Below are positions 25,301-35,609 of a stretch of 64,000 nucleotides of DNA, piece after piece. Origin of the DNA: Cenococcum geophilum 1.58 (Eukaryota; Ascomycota; Dothideomycetes; Gloniales; Gloniaceae); assembly GCA_001692895.1 (NCBI GenBank), contig KV748178.1, forward strand, positions 5,973,840 through 6,037,839, written 5' to 3'. The first letter of the stretch is position 1; the number at the start of each line of letters is the position of its first letter. A program made the translations under genes and the position numbers. The notes beneath the pieces are model-generated. The model did not search any database and was not told where the DNA came from. It worked only from the letters and a program-made list of their open reading frames with translations.

Positions 25301-25560
25301 TGCTAATTATACTGGCACTTATACGGCCTTAATATCTTTTTTAATTTATAGTATACTCTATACCGCCCACCTCTCTTTATACTAGGCCGTAGGTATTACC
25401 TTAATCTAATTTGGGTGTCCTATAGGGACTATTATAACTATATTATCCGTTTTTTATATATATAGCTCTGATATTACTAACACTCCAAAGTCTTTTAGTT
25501 GTTTATTATTTATTAGGCTCTACTATACCGTACTCTACTTTTAGATATTTAGTTAAAGTA
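22330..25560 (-). pseudogene. LINE ORF2: AP endonuclease, reverse transcriptase, RNase H, RIP-broken
   Basis: Endonuclease: GDFNRHD near 25130 and EHGSNYRVIK near 24895 (family EHGSDHRAIE), on the minus strand. RT: GSPLSLILFLFFNANLV near 23600 and a catalytic box AFMDNY near 23535, where the family has FVDDY. RNase H: GIGGVIYNTLSNTL near 22690 and ITIFTSN near 22510. The domain order is that of Tad1-like elements. Stops replace former Gln/Trp codons and catalytic residues are lost. Confidence 0.85.
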
Positions 25561-25639
25561 CCTAAAGTGTCTTATATATAGCGGGTAGGATAAAGCACTT
25601 AATAATTTTTATTAAACGATTTATATGGTCCTCTATAAG

Positions 25640-26900
25640 GTATATACTTTGGAATCTGTCCTTAGCAGTTATTATAATAATGTCCTTCTTAAGCGTATTT
25701 AGTATATACTTGCGGTCTTATATATATAAATACTTTATGTCCTAGTGTCTAACACTAGTAGTATTATATTAGACCGCTTTTAGGTTTATAGGTTCTAATA
25801 TAGGCTAATTCCTCTATAATGTAAAAGTATTAATCTTATAGCAACCGTGCTGCCTTACTACTTTTAGTAACGTATATAACTATTAATTTATATACCTTTC
25901 CTATGTCTTTTTTACTAAGCCATCCTATCTGGGCTATATATATATTATTCTCTTTTCCTAGCACCTCTATTACTTTATCTTAAATCTTTCCTTCCTAGTT
26001 AAGAACTGCTATTTGGTTAGCGTTATTAATTTTTACTAAATAGAGCTAGTCTCACAGTACTTAAACGCTAGGTGCTAAGGTCTTTTAGGCCGCTTCTTTT
26101 ATATATTAGAGCTTAACTTTATTTCTATAAGTTATCCTAATGCGTGCGGGATTCCTAGGGTCTTTAATCACTACTATATAGCGCTAGCTCTTGTGGCATT
26201 CCGTTATATATATACTATTTTTAATTACTTACCTAATTACCCCTAGTTATGCTTTATTCTTATTTTTTTCTTTAACTCTAAATATATTAACTATATAGTA
26301 CAGCATATTAGTAATAGTTAATAGTATAGTATTCCTTAACGGAAAGGACGTTAGGTTACTTAGTTAACTATTTAGCGGCGTATAGGCAACCTCCGCGTAC
26401 GACAGATCCGCGCTCGGTAGTATTTAAATATTAGATAATTAGGTCTAGATTACCTTTATCTTTTTTATAACCTTTACTCTAAGCGCGTTAATCTACTCTA
26501 TAAATATTTCGGTAAGGGCTTTAATTTAGTTCACTTATACCTCTTTCTGTTTCTCTATTACCCCTAGTAGTAATATAACTAGGTTAATTAGCACCTTAAT
26601 CTACATGCTTATTATATTTATCTTCTTAATTATTACTTAGTTTGCCGTAGTAGCTATTATTACTAATTACTCTGCTCTCTTTTTAGCTATTATGTGGTTT
26701 CTTATTAACCCTATCTAATCTTTAGGACGTAGTTTTTTCCCTATACGCTTTAATTGTGGTGCCCCAGGGGCTACTACTGCCACGTGAACCGTATCTTCTA
26801 TATCGCTCTCGTAACTATCGTGTTTAAAGGCCTTAGTTGTCTTGACGCGTTCCCGACGCGATTGACGCGTTAAGCCTCCTTCCCCCTCTGTCGTCTCCAT
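25640..26900 (-). pseudogene. LINE ORF1 (gag-like), intact N-terminus then RIP-broken
   Basis: ATG at 26898-26900 starts METTEGEGG, with 61 open codons down to 26715 that are GC-richer than the rest and rich in Arg/Lys. Downstream the same protein continues with Gln/Trp-to-stop changes: LSYAEVAYTP near 26395, VIKDPRNPARIRITYRN near 26150, and Cys/His knuckles now partly Tyr near 25650-25780. Such proteins bind the element's RNA. The sharp change at about 26715 marks where RIP stops. Confidence 0.75.
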
Positions 26901-27069
26901 CTTCCCTCTCTTAACTTGAATACTGCGTGTTAGGGGGGTGTTATTTAAAGATGTGAAAAAACCCTCTCTCTATGTAAACATTGAGGGCGTGTTATTCGCG
27001 CACGGCTTATAGACATCACGTGACATCTGAGCTTCTACGCGTGTATTTTAACAATTACTGCCCTTATTA

Positions 27070-27303
27070 TTGCCTGCCGTTGATCTGATGGATAGCTTCG
27101 TTACTGACACCGGCCGAACGACGCGTGGAGGTGGTAATAGCTATGCTAGTAGCAGCCGCGCTTCTGGTAAGGCTCCTGCTGTTCTACAAAAGCGCGTTAA
27201 TAAGCCCGCTGGTAGAAAACGGAAACGCCAAAGGACGACGATAGATCTGATTAAGGCGGAGCCTCTTACCTATTACGAGTCTGAATCCGAATCCGAGCGA
27301 TGA
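27070..27303 (+). CDS. Small basic/acidic ORF inside the hAT-like ends
   Basis: 77 codons in non-RIP sequence. Residues about 46-53 are a basic cluster (GRKRKRQR) resembling a nuclear localisation signal, and the C-terminus is an acidic Ser/Glu run. A plus-one shift near 27300 would continue the acidic segment for about 16 more codons to a TGA. It lies on the opposite strand to the LINE, between the LINE 5' end and the right hAT-like terminus, so it may be the N-terminal remnant of a transposon protein. The family is not recognised. Confidence 0.35.
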   Translation: MPAVDLMDSFVTDTGRTTRGGGNSYASSSRASGKAPAVLQKRVNKPAGRKRKRQRTTIDLIKAEPLTYYESESESER

Positions 27304-27739
27304 GGAAGCTGAGGGCGACGTGATCAAATACACGCTTATTGACGACTGAGCGACTCTCAACACCATGCCAAGACTGGTGATAGTAAGTACGTGCTTCAAA
27401 TTGGCTCGATCGTTACTATATACGGCTGCCGACGTTATATAAGCTATATAGGTCCTTGATTTATTCGTTTCCTGCCTTTATTTAACTACTCTACGCCTTT
27501 GTTAACCGTTTCTACTACATATTATACTATAATATCCTTAAGTATGTACTATTTTATCTGGTTTATCTGGTTTAACCGGTTACATAACCGGTTAAGAGCT
27601 TGAATTTGCTTTTTGGACTGGATTTGGCCTCATTTTTGTATCCAATCCAGTCCATTTACATCACTGGACGAGCGTTCCCAAAGACAATGCTCTTATAATA
27701 AATAGGGTTCACCTCTGCCCAGTCTCTTGACTGTTCCAC
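27304..27739. other. hAT-like right end and flank
   Basis: AT-rich non-coding sequence with a ccggtt palindrome near 27572-27595, the right hAT-like terminus ending at 27666, and 70 bases of flank leading into the gene island. No gene is seen. Confidence 0.6.
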
Positions 27740-28120
27740 CTAGAGCACTTGTATGACCTCATTCACTTGCTTTCCAGCTTGATGGCAAGCAGTAATGATG
27801 TTAGAAGCCTGGAGAGTAATAGTTTCCCATTCAACATAATAAGACATCTCCCCATCTTTAGAGCGAAAGCTATGCAGCTTCTGAGGTTTCCAGAAAATTT
27901 TAACCCGTCTCTCTTGAGTACCCTTATCCACCTTATCTGATGCGTTTGTCTCGGGAGCATTTGAAATGGATTCCCCTAAGGAAATTGCGTTTGCAGCGTC
28001 CTCAAGCTCGTTTAAAGTGCTAAAGGCCAAGTTAATATCTACCATTAAAGGAGGTATTGCTAACTCAAATTGGCATATCTTGGTTCTGGATTTGGTTGGT
28101 ATTAGTGGGAGAAGGAACAT
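27740..28120 (-). CDS. Hypothetical 126-aa protein
   Basis: An open frame of 126 codons in low-RIP sequence, 210 bases downstream of the NLR-type gene on the same strand. No family or domain is recognised. It is mixed in charge with a short Lys/Trp-rich segment in the middle (FWKPQKLHSF) and no signal peptide or membrane segment. It could be a separate small gene, a 3' exon, or chance; conserved length in relatives would decide. Overlapping frames on the plus strand look like shadows. Confidence 0.35.
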   Translation of the reverse strand: MFLLPLIPTKSRTKICQFELAIPPLMVDINLAFSTLNELEDAANAISLGESISNAPETNASDKVDKGTQERRVKIFWKPQKLHSFRSKDGEMSYYVEWETITLQASNIITACHQAGKQVNEVIQVL

Positions 28121-28330
28121 TATTTGTGCTGAAGTCAGTTAGCAACGGCGAGATCCATCATCAGAACTGCTGCCTAGATTGCTATCTAGATCACCACCAA
28201 GTCCAGTTCTATTATATATTGGCGGCCTTAAGGCTTGCATTCTCTCAAGAGCGTCTTATATCACGGGCGCGATGATACATTCCTGATCGCTATCACCAGC
28301 TGTTTCTATACCCTTCGCCGTCTAAAGCAG

Positions 28331-31300
28331 TTAGCGTTCTCTCCCGGCCATCTCATTAACCAGCGCAGAATAAGATGTAGCGCAAGATTTTGTTTGAGGA
28401 TGTTCTTCTCCCAAAACCATCTTATATCCTTCGTAGGCCTGCTTATATAACGGCTGGGCCTCTCTATAGCGTCCTTGAAGTTGGCGCAAAGTTGCAACAA
28501 GTTCCACGCAAACCAGAACCTCGACACAGGTGCTGCCCAGCTTCTCCCAAGACCTCAATAATCCTTTGGTCATATCATCTGCGTCCTGGTACTTGCGCTG
28601 ACTTATCAGAGTCGATAATATTTGTGCAGTAACACGCAGTGTCGAAGGATGCTGCTCGCCCAGCGTCTTCTTATATCCCACCGAGGCTCTGTGCAGCATT
28701 TCTGTCGCATAATCATGCTGTCCGTTAGTAGCAAGGATCGATGCCATCGCATCGACTGAGTGAAGAGTGTTTGGGTGGTCATTTCCCCATGCTATCTCAG
28801 CTTCTGCCAACGCGCGGTCCGCCCACTCGAGTGCTTCATCAAGTCTCCCCTCCTTGAAATGGATGTTCCCTACAAGTTGAGTAACCATTGTACGTGGGTG
28901 ATCTTTCCACCCGATTCGGTCTAATACCGCCAGCGCTCGATGACAGAGGTCCAACGACTCACCGAAGCGTTCTAAACAGCTAAGAGCCTGGGCTACTAAA
29001 AAGACAAGGTTGAGCGTGTCTGGATCGTCGTCCCCCAGAAACATCTCCGCGCTGTATAGTCCCTCGCGGAATACTTTCAGCGCGTCCTCGTATTTTCCCT
29101 CCCATTCCAGGCAGGATCCTATATAGTCTTGAGCTCGACAAATGGTCACCGAGAATTTGTTCGTGGCTGATTTAAGCCTAAGATATGTTTGCATCAGCGT
29201 TTTGCTCTCCGAATAGCGACCATGCCAGAAGCATATACGCGCTAATGTGTACACAGCTTCAAGCCCAACATCAGTCCAGGAACCACGAGACAGCATTACT
29301 TCCGCAGTCTTTACACATATGTTGATATGCGGCATAAGTTGTGTCTCGCGAGTCCAATTGAGAACTTTTCTCTCATCTTCTTTATCCCAGAAGAGTGATT
29401 GGGCTAACAAGTGTGTGGCCGCCTCCGAAATGCCTTTTATCCTTTCCTCATCAAGCCGTTCACGAGCCCAGGTATGTACTAGGGGATGTATCCAGAATGC
29501 TTTGGCGTCCATATTCCGCTTGGCTAAGGAGTAACGGAAAAGGTGTAAGATTCCGTCGTCAATACTTGCTTCGAGCTGTTAGACTATTGGTCATGCCCAA
29601 TGCACTTGCTACACCTACCTAAACCGAATTTTTTATTCAAGTAAGCAATGTCACTCCTAAAGATATCCTCTTGAATGACTCCGTTGTCAAGGAACGCACT
29701 GATGTCCAACAAGATGATCGCGTCTTTGCATGAGTTGCGAAGGAAGTCGACAGATATTTCCCAAGTCGTGAAACTCGCCTCTGCCCGCTGTTTCCACAAC
29801 GTCTTGAGCGGTTTCCTTTTGAGAATAGATTTGAACTCCTTCTCAAATCTGGGAAGGAAACCTGACAGAGGAAGCTGGAGGCCCAAGACATAAGCTGCGG
29901 CTTGGTCCAGAGCGAGGGGTAGCCCTCCTAGTCTTTTGACAATTGCACGCGCGTGTTTTCGTTCTTTAACACAACATTAGCTCTGTTTTTTGTTTGGCAA
30001 GCTTGTGGATTACCATACCATCTGTAGTCGTCTCTGAAGTTGGACCTGTCATTTTCAATAGCAGATCAATGCCGGTTTCATCGTCCATTTCGCCGACCTC
30101 CACCGCAGTTTGGTAGCTTTCGAGATCCCGCGTTCTTGTGGTCATGATGACGCTGCCAGAAGCACTCATTGGGAGAACTTCGGCAATGTCTAAGCCTTCG
30201 GGATTATCGTAATTGTCAAGAATGAGCAGCCACCTTCTATTATCGCGCAAAGAAAGCCACTTTTTAAATGCATCCTTAATAATTGTCATTGACCCGCTGA
30301 CTTCTCTGATACTCTTATCACCCTCATCCGTAAAAGCTTTTGCTGGTATCCCTAAGTCCAAAGCCACTTGGGTATATTGGACATTGATACTTTGCATGCG
30401 CAACTCAGAACATCTATGATCTACCAGTGTTTTCATGTTGTTGAATATGCTAGTTTCCATCCGGCCTTTATCGGTCATGTCGATCCACCAAATTGAGTCA
30501 TAGTCGCTCTCATGCAGATAGGAATATTGTACTGCGATCTGAGTTTTCCCCACCCCTCCCAGACCGTGTAATACTAAGGTTTTGAGTTCGCACTCATTGG
30601 GGAGTCGTCCAGGCTGAAGTTTGGTAACCATTCTAGAAAGTATATCCCCTCGGCCAGTGAAATATTTGTTTCTCATGAAAGGCATTTTCATCGGCATATA
30701 AAATGTCGCAGGACCTTGCAATCTGCCCGCTGTCCGTGTCCTGCTTGCAGGTCTACCTATCTGGGTAATCGATCCGGCTATGAAGAAGAAAATGGTGGTC
30801 AGCCGGGTGATTGTGTTTATTTGACTGAAAGATGAAATAAGGGACCAAGAAACAAAGCTGCTTACGAACTTTGAGTAGCCTTTCTTTTCAGTATCTTCAT
30901 CTTGTTCCATACATTTTCATAGTCTCCGTCGTCTTCATCTGCAAATTTCACAATATTCTCATGGTCAGCTTGTATTGGTCCTGCAGTCTCTTTGTCATAG
31001 CCAACACGCGCGGAGAGCTCATCAACAACCTGCCGAAGTAATTAGTGAATTGATAAGACGACTGCGGCGAACACCTGTTCTCTGGACTTACCACTTCCCC
31101 AAGTTTGGCAGTGGTACGCGTTTCGAAATACGTATAAATTATGACCCCTCTTCTTATCCACAAGCTAGTTTTTCGAAAGTCATCCGCGAGATCTGCTAAC
31201 TCGTCCGAATGCATTTCTAGCGCTGCCTCCAGTCTTGGAGGCACTTCAGTAAAGGCTGCTTTCGCAATCTTCTGCAGAACCCAGACTCGTTTGGTATTGT

Positions 31301-32004
31301 TAGTGGCGCTACCTGCGTGAGGTGTACCGAAAAACATAAGACCTTTAGTTGAATTATAGATTAGATGGGCGTCGTCCGCTTCCGTATTGACCGCTTGAGA
31401 GGCTAGCACAAGGGCCTGATAATAGTGTCGTAAGCGTCTAATTCTCGAGATGCTTCGGTCAATGCCAATATAATTCCAGTTACCTTTTTAATGATCAGAC
31501 CTCCCAGGCTGTGGCCCACAAAGATTAACGGCCTGTTTGTCTCCTGCAACGTGAAACAGTATCAGTACGCATGGCCATATTATTTCAACACGGTATCACG
31601 CACATAATCCTCCTGTCTCTTATTCACCAGATTACCAAGCAGGCTTTCTGCAAGGCCTTTGATGCGTATTAGGTTGGTACCAAATTGCGGTGTTATATCG
31701 GCATCGTATCCGAATAGTAGAACACGGGCGTCTGGAATACGTTTGCGCAAGTCCCAAGGCCAGAAGAAGCCGGTTGAGGGATGGGCCCACGTCTTTTCTG
31801 GGCTTCCATTGAGGCCATGAAGTAAAACGATGCTGCATCATCTTAATTACTACCCTCGTAAGAGAGAACACGCCCATACTCTACAACACTTCGTGCGTCG
31901 CCACAGAGGATAGTGATCCCGCTGCGACGAATTGGCGGAGACGGGGTGTCTGGCCGGAGCCGCAATTGGGTCGTTGAGAGCCTGTCGCTAGCCTGCGCCT
32001 TAGG
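28331..32004 (-). CDS. NLR-type protein: lipase-like, NB-ARC and TPR domains
   Basis: Eight exons on the minus strand join in phase through seven introns: 31879-31833, 31603-31544, 31483-31416, 31091-31030, 30869-30778, 30018-29964 and 29618-29569. All are GT-AG, several with CTAAC/CTGAT-like branch sites. Domain 1 is an alpha/beta hydrolase of the SesB/DUF676 type: oxyanion LLHGLNG, nucleophile GHSLGG, FFGTPHAG, and a late His in QADHENIV. Domain 2 is NB-ARC: P-loop GLGGVGKTQ, Walker B WLLILDN, sensor MTTRTRD, GLPLA motif RLGGLPLALDQ, then the winged helix. Domain 3 (exon 8) holds kinesin-light-chain-like TPRs to the stop at 28331. Total is about 1,080 residues. Fungal proteins of this layout act in non-self recognition and cell-death signalling; that role is inferred here. 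The start codon is not settled: the exon-1 frame is open from 32004 but has no ATG. Intron 5 has an alternative 41-bp reading. Confidence 0.82.
29569..29618 (-). other. Intron 7 of the NLR-type gene
   Basis: 50 bp with donor GTAGGT, branch-like TCTAAC and acceptor CGAAG. It joins the NB-ARC winged helix to the TPR exon in phase 1 and removes what otherwise looks like a frameshift. Confidence 0.7.
29964..30018 (-). other. Intron 6 of the NLR-type gene
   Basis: 55 bp with donor GTATGG, branch-like GCTAAT and acceptor TTAAAG. It restores the NB-ARC frame so that ERKHARAIVKRLGGLPLA follows the upstream Thr-rich segment. Confidence 0.7.
30778..30869 (-). other. Intron 5 of the NLR-type gene
   Basis: 92 bp with donor GTTCGT, branch-like GCTGAC and a pyrimidine-rich acceptor ending CTTCATAG. 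A 41-bp alternative (30865-30825) also keeps phase but would encode a hydrophobic stretch not expected in this linker. Confidence 0.6.
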
Positions 32005-32221
32005 TCAGCAATCTCCAATAGCGAGTGTACAAATGCATCGATACCATATCTTTGGCTGAGCATTCCCTATCGGTATCTCACTTATGGTGGGTTAGGCTTG
32101 AAGGGTGCGAACGCGCCGCACGCAACTGGCGATCCCCCGCTTCTTGTAGCTGAAGATGCCCAGCTTGAAGATCCCCACTTCTTGGGTCCAGCTTGGCTAA
32201 GACTCTGACCAATGACGAAGG
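32005..32221. other. Head-to-head interval between the NLR-type gene and the WD40 remnant
   Basis: The upstream region of the minus-strand NLR-type gene, with a candidate ATG at 32061-32063 whose frame would need a very short (38-bp) intron to reach exon 1. I see no other feature. The WD40 array beyond it lacks its own 5' part, so a breakpoint probably lies here. Confidence 0.4.
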
Positions 32222-33000
32222 ATGACCTCCAAAACGCCCAAGCGGCTTGCACAGGCTTCTATCCGAGCCGGCAGCCCCAATGATTGGGATAGAGTTGTTC
32301 TCGCCCGATGGAAGCAAGCTGGCGTCGGGATCATACGACAAGACTGTGCGGGTGTGGAATGTCGCCACAGGACAAGTCAAGCAAGACGCTCGAGGGCCAT
32401 TCGGGCTCGGTCTGGAGCGTAGTGTTCTCACCCGATAGGAGCACGCTGGCATCGGGATCATATAATGAGACTGTGCGGGTGTGGAATGTCGCCACTGGAC
32501 AAGTGGAGCAGACACTTGAGGGCCATTCGGGCCAGTCAGCAGCGTAGTGTTCCCACCTAATGAGAGCAAGCTGGCGTCAGGATCATACGACAAGACTGTG
32601 CGGATGTGGAATGTCGCCACAAGGCAAGTGGAGCAGACGCTTAAGGGCTATTCGGTCAGCAGCGTAGTTGTTCTCGCCCGATGGGAGCAAGCTGGCGTCG
32701 GGATCATACAAGAAGACTGTGCGGGTGTGGAATGTCACCACAAGACAAGTGGAGCAGACGCTCGAGGGCCATTCGGACTTGGCCAGCAGCGTAGTGTTCT
32801 CGCCCGATGGGAGCACACCTCATTCATTCTACTCTGTAGATATATCGACATGTTAGGTGACTCAGAATAGTTCAACGGTCTTATGTCTTCCATTGGATTA
32901 TAGGCCAGGTCGTATTGCTACCGAAGGCAATACTCTTGCAATTGGAGCTGTCACCGGTCGGGTGACGAGTATTACATTCTACTCAGATGATAAATCGGGA
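32222..33000 (+). pseudogene. WD40-repeat gene remnant (C-terminal part of an NWD-type protein)
   Basis: Four to five near-identical WD40 units are read on the plus strand: SPDGSKLASGSYDKTVRVWN, then VATGQVEQTLEGHSG linkers. The anchor ggatcata occurs at 32328, 32455, 32580 and 32701, spacings 127, 125 and 121 instead of 126, so each step changes frame. The expected C-terminal tail follows (VTQNSSTVLCLPLDYRPG, then NTLAIGAVTGRVTSITF, ending near 32997), preceded by a TAG where this tail has Trp. This tail is typical of fungal NACHT-WD40 proteins. No NACHT or effector domain lies upstream, so it is a 5'-truncated, frameshifted pseudogene. Confidence 0.8.
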
Positions 33001-33493
33001 TGCTTAGTTGTATATATATAAATTTTAGAAGAAGGGTCCGGGAGGGCTCAAATATATAATGCCTCTGAGATTGCCGCCAGAAGTTTCCGGCATCATCTGG
33101 GCGCTTCAGCAGTGGCTACTTAAAAGCGCTAGCGCCAGCTCACAGTCGCCAACTGTTATTTAGGCGGTAGGTTTAGAGGGGTTTAAATGGAACGTGAGAA
33201 GTTAATGCACTATTGAGGTTCATTAATGCCTTAAGGTGGTGGTCACCCCACTAGAAGTCCTATCCTTAGGTCCTAACAAAGACCACGTAAAAGCGCCTAC
33301 GACTTTCTTAACAGCGACGCTATTTCTGCGGCTGATTTTGCGAAGCTTCGCTTTGTGAAGGAAATTTTATCGTGGGGCCTGTTTTTATCGTTGGGCTGAT
33401 ATGGCCGTGCTTAGCACGGCCTTTTTTCGAAGAAAAAATCGCGCAGCGACCGGAAGCCGCCGAGTAGGTAGCTTAGCCTAATGAGATTGAGGC
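33001..33493. other. Intergenic sequence with a strong hairpin
   Basis: Mixed-composition sequence without a recognisable gene. It contains gcgaagcttcgc (about 33338-33349) and a stem-loop at 33403-33421 followed by six T. It ends at the TTA flanking the piggyBac-like transposon. Confidence 0.5.
33403..33427 (+). other. GC-rich stem-loop followed by T6
   Basis: Stem ggccgtgc / gcacggcc with loop tta (33403-33421), then tttttt (33422-33427). The shape equals a bacterial intrinsic terminator, but in a fungal genome it is more likely a repeat end or chance, so I give no function. Confidence 0.6.
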
Positions 33494-33496
33494 TTA

Positions 33497-33545
33497 GGGC
33501 GAGTTCGGTAACTTTTTAGGGTGGCGCGTTAGAGGGTTGTACCAT
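33497..33545 (+). repeat. Left 49-bp terminal inverted repeat
   Basis: Begins GGGCGAGTTCGG and ends GTACCAT; identical to the reverse complement of 42865-42913. Confidence 0.97.
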
Positions 33546-33845
33546 CCCTTAGTGAGGCAACCGTTTCTTGCACTTTTCGTATATGCAAGCCTCTCAAGCC
33601 AATCTAAAGGCTCTATACCGTGTATAGCTTGGTGTTAAAACCTTGGTCAATGCGATTGCTCGGCGGTAGGGGTATAGGCGCCACCTCCGAGCTTCGGAGT
33701 CTCGAATATTGATACTCAAATATTGCGGTAAGTAGCAGCGACGTGGCTAGGAAGCCTATATAGAATATTTAGTAGTATAGTTGATTAAAAAGCTTTAATA
33801 TTATTGCTGCCTGTTTAATCAAACCCTTAGTAAGATATTGTCCTT

Positions 33846-35604
33846 ATGCCGCCCAGAAAATGTCGTGTGTCTTTAGCTCCGAAGCCTCCTAAGGCCCCAA
33901 AAGCTTTAAAAGCTCTAAGGCCTATAAAGCCTCCAAAAGCATCTTAAGCATAGGAGTCTTATTCACAATCCTTTTAAGCAACGCAGTATATACACAATAG
34001 CTTGGCGGAAGTAGTTGTACAGCCTCTAGAGGCTTTGGTGGCTCTAGTACTTATACGGCGGGTGGCGGCGCTAAGTAAGGATATTTAAGAGGAGGCTCGG
34101 CCGAGTACCCAGGTGGAGGATATTAAGGACGAAGTAGGAGCTATTTTTAAGGCCCGCGGTGAGACTGCTAAGGATAAGGCAGATAAGGTGGATAAGTGTC
34201 AGGTGACGAAGTCACCTCGCCTATATGTATTGTTCCGCACAGCCGTGCCTGGCATCAAGCCAGTCACTTACTTACCTTTTGGTTTGTGTGGCTGAGTGGT
34301 GCGGAGCTTATCACCTCACAATAAGGCTGAATTACCAGAGCTGTTAGCTAAAGAAGTTATAAGAATGGGCCTTCCTATCGTTCCTACTATATAGGAGCCT
34401 CTAGCTGCCGTTCCTGAACTAGACCTTAAAGTTATTAACCTTCTAAATAACTTAATATTCGCCGCTCGGCGTGCTGGTAAGCCTATTAGTAGCTTTAACA
34501 TAGGTAATAAATCTAATAATCTTCCTAACTAAGTTAATAATAAGCGCTCTGCTTACTATATACTAGCAGATTAGATTAGTATAACATCTAGTAGATATAG
34601 ATCTGGATAGGACCTGCCGATTTAAGTATTTCTACTATTTTTTAGTATTAGTATATTTAAGAGGCTCGCTGTTAACACAAACCTATATACAGTATCTTAA
34701 AATGCTAGCGGATATTACTAATTAGAATAATATATAGGTAAACGATTACGGATATAGAAGGAGACCTCTGCTGGCGAATTAATAATTTAGGTAAGGCTTA
34801 TTATCTATATAGGCGTCTTTAAAGGCACCTAGGTGCAAGATCTTTGGGCCGTAGATCCTAAATATCCTAAACACTTAATCAGCTTATTTATAGGTTAAAA
34901 AAGATAGGAGTAACTTAAGCGCTTCTTTTATGTCTTATTACCTCCACTAGAGGGCGTTAAACATTAGGTCTTTAAGAAAATTAAGCCGTTAACAACTCCT
35001 TTAGGTAAGGCGTTTAAAAAGTACGTTATACCTAAATCTATAGTTAGCTTTAATAAGATAATAGTAAGGTTTACTAAATAATCTACGGCTATAATTAAAT
35101 TGCCTAGTAAGCTAATACCTAAGGGCTTTAAGATAATAAGCCTTTGTTAATATGGATATTACTATAGCTTTATATTTACCTTACCTAGCTGCTTTTTTAG
35201 GCTTCCTTCTTAAACAGATTATTAGGATATTATTCTCTTAAATACCTCTAAGTATATCCTTTACCTTACCTAACAGCTTCCTCTTTAGGCTCGTTAATTT
35301 TACCTATTTTTAGATAACTACTTTACGAATATTCCGTTGCTCCAGGTGCTTTAACGACTCGGAATTACTGCAGCTAGCATAGCTTAATTAAACTTAAAGG
35401 ATTCTCCGGAGGTGCATAAAAGGGCTAATAAAAGGAAAAAAAGGCTATTATTTAACTTTATTATAAAAGTAGTCGTCGGCATAGTTAATCTAGTGCTTTT
35501 AATTATATAGCAGGATAAGAATCTAGTACGGTTTTTAACAATAGCTCACTTATGCAGCAATAAGGACGTTAATAAAGTTAATTAGCGTTGGCTGCGGGCA
35601 TATA
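33846..35604 (+). pseudogene. piggyBac-like transposase, N-terminal and catalytic part, RIP-broken
   Basis: ATG at 33846 opens MPPRKCRVSLAPKPPK, a basic Lys/Pro/Ala-rich N-terminus. Family motifs follow: IVRFTKQSTAIIKLPSK near 35065-35110, a GFKIISLCQYGYYYSF block near 35128-35170, QFYLFLDNYFTNIPLL near 35290-35345 (catalytic Asp in DNYFT present), and LVRFLTIAHLCS near 35525-35560. TAA/TAG replace Gln, marking RIP. The gene is split at 35604 by gypsy D and continues at 41546. Confidence 0.82.
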
Positions 35605-35609
35605 ATTCC

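Larger units (their letters stand above)
21400..26950 (-). mobile_element. Tad1-like non-LTR retrotransposon (LINE), minus strand
   Basis: On the minus strand it reads ORF1 (gag-like, zinc knuckles) then ORF2 (AP endonuclease, RT, RNase H), the Tad1-clade order of fungal LINEs. Both boundaries are approximate: the 3' end is placed near 21400-21540 from the loss of RIP-like sequence, and the 5' end near 26950. Almost all of it is RIP-damaged, but the 5'-most part (26715-26950) is not. Confidence 0.85.
20895..27666. mobile_element. hAT-like inverted-repeat element hosting a LINE
   Basis: The left end CAGTGATGTAAATAGACTGG at 20895 is matched in inverted orientation by the right end at about 27645-27666, and both ends begin CAGTG as in hAT elements. 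Subterminal motifs (gactgga, ccggttaag) recur inside both ends, at about 20959 and 27590. I see no hAT transposase, so it would be non-autonomous or a remnant. The 8-bp sequences outside the two ends do not match, so target duplication is not supported. Confidence 0.6.

Noticed and set aside
20887-27674. 8-bp target duplication around the hAT-like ends
   Set aside because: The flanks ggtagagg and gacgagcg do not match.
29569-30018. Frameshifts that would make the NLR-type gene a pseudogene
   Set aside because: Both breaks are removed by GT-AG introns (30018-29964 and 29618-29569) with branch-like sites and consistent phase, and the joined product restores family motifs.
32078-32620. 180-codon minus-strand open frame
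   Set aside because: It is antisense to the WD40 array and its internal repetition is a by-product of the tandem WD40 units.
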